The notes beneath the pieces were generated by a model, which saw only the letters and a list, made by a program, of their open reading frames with translations, was not told the origin of the DNA and ran no database searches. A stretch of DNA of 64,000 nucleotides from Ardenticatenaceae bacterium (lineage in GTDB: Bacteria; Chloroflexota; Anaerolineae; Promineifilales; Promineifilaceae). Each line of letters opens with the position of its first letter. Within the stretch, counting starts at the first letter, position 1. The DNA lies in NCBI GenBank assembly GCA_020634245.1, contig JACKCC010000008.1, forward strand, positions 434,001-498,000, given 5' to 3'. Shown one piece after another: positions 63,554-64,000 of this stretch. Both the position numbers and the translations under genes were made by a program.

Positions 63554-64000
63554 ATGATTGGTGCAATAGCCGGTGACGTGATTGGCTCGGTTTTTGAACG
63601 CCGGCCGATAAAGACGACCGATTTCCCCCTATTCTCGCCTCATTCCCGTTTTACCGATGATACGGTTTTGACGGTGGCGGTAGCTTATGCCATCCTGAAC
63701 GGCATAGATTATGGGGAAGCGATCCAGGATTTTGGCCGCCGTTATCCCAATGCGGGGTATGGTGGTTCTTTTTTTAACTGGCTGCTGGTTGAGGAGAGAC
63801 GGCCGTATAACAGTTGGGGTAATGGCTCGGCAATGCGGGTCAGTCCGGTGGGTTGGGCGTTTGACTCGCTAGATGCGGTGCTGGCCGAGGCGGAAAAGAG
63901 TGCGGCCGTTACCCACAATCATCCCGAAGGCATCATGGGGGCGCAGGCGACGGCCGTTGCCATCCATCTCGCTCGCAAAGGTCACAGCAAAACCGACATC
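63554..64000 (+). CDS. ADP-ribosylglycohydrolase family protein, 5' part
   Basis: 149 codons, continuing past the right edge. MIGAIAGDVIGSVFERRPIK then FSPHSRFTDDTVLTVAVAYA, PYNSWGNGSAMRVSPVGWAF and HNHPEGIMGAQATAVAIHLA are the metal-binding and substrate-loop motifs of the ARH/DraG family. These enzymes remove ADP-ribose from proteins or small molecules. The rest of the gene and its neighbours are unseen. Two ACGGCCGT octamers lie inside. Confidence 0.88.
   Translation, partial: MIGAIAGDVIGSVFERRPIKTTDFPLFSPHSRFTDDTVLTVAVAYAILNGIDYGEAIQDFGRRYPNAGYGGSFFNWLLVEERRPYNSWGNGSAMRVSPVGWAFDSLDAVLAEAEKSAAVTHNHPEGIMGAQATAVAIHLARKGHSKTDI

Overview
The window looks like a chromosomal contig of an anaerobic or facultative member of the Chloroflexota (Anaerolineae/Ardenticatenia-like). 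This is inferred from the gene styles: secreted proteins ending in a YLP-type tail, many TPR and STAND proteins, multi-GAF histidine kinases and a eukaryote-type formyl-THF ligase. No rRNA or marker gene is present to prove it. The strongest sequence-wide signature is the palindromic octamer ACGGCCGT. I counted about 95 copies by eye, against one or two expected by chance. It is missing from the segments that look imported.

Layout. 1-7132: prepilin-peptidase 5' end, a secreted protein, a penicillin-acylase-family enzyme, two membrane proteins and lysine 2,3-aminomutase. 7324-12269: a MarR regulator with a heterodimeric ABC exporter. 12438-14470: an AT-rich four-gene operon of unknown function followed by an attC-like site. 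14540-15865: a degenerate repeat array holding a TumE-type toxin-antitoxin pair and a 206-bp MITE with a 9-bp target duplication. 15951-21732: an alkyltransferase-like protein, an MBL hydrolase, a GrdB-like SELENOPROTEIN with an in-frame TGA and bSECIS hairpin, a third ABC exporter and a DeoB-DeoC fusion. 21891-28467: two transcription units with duplicated promoters, the second holding a large unknown protein coupled to a PhoD-like phosphatase. 28601-41239: a TPR lipoprotein, regulators (MarR/ArsR-like, WYL, STAND-TPR), secreted beta-helix/Calx-beta protein and small proteins.

41574-57918 is a formate-metabolism region on the minus strand. It contains a selenocysteine formate dehydrogenase with an N-terminal NuoG-like part and its NuoEF fusion partner. 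A formamidase, MoaD-like and OsmC proteins follow. Then comes a second, cysteine-type formate dehydrogenase with separate NuoG-N-like and NuoEF subunits and FdhD. An 1116-bp IS1-like element with a perfect 8-bp target duplication has split a gene between the first FDH subunits. A large sensor kinase, formate-THF ligase and the start of an ADP-ribosylglycohydrolase close the window.

Together, formamidase would release formate, the two FDH complexes interconvert formate/CO2 with NAD(P)H, and Fhs feeds formate into the folate C1 pool. The Sec/Cys pair of dehydrogenases suggests adaptation to selenium supply. The two UGA-decoding genes mean that the host should carry selA, selB, selC and selD outside this window.
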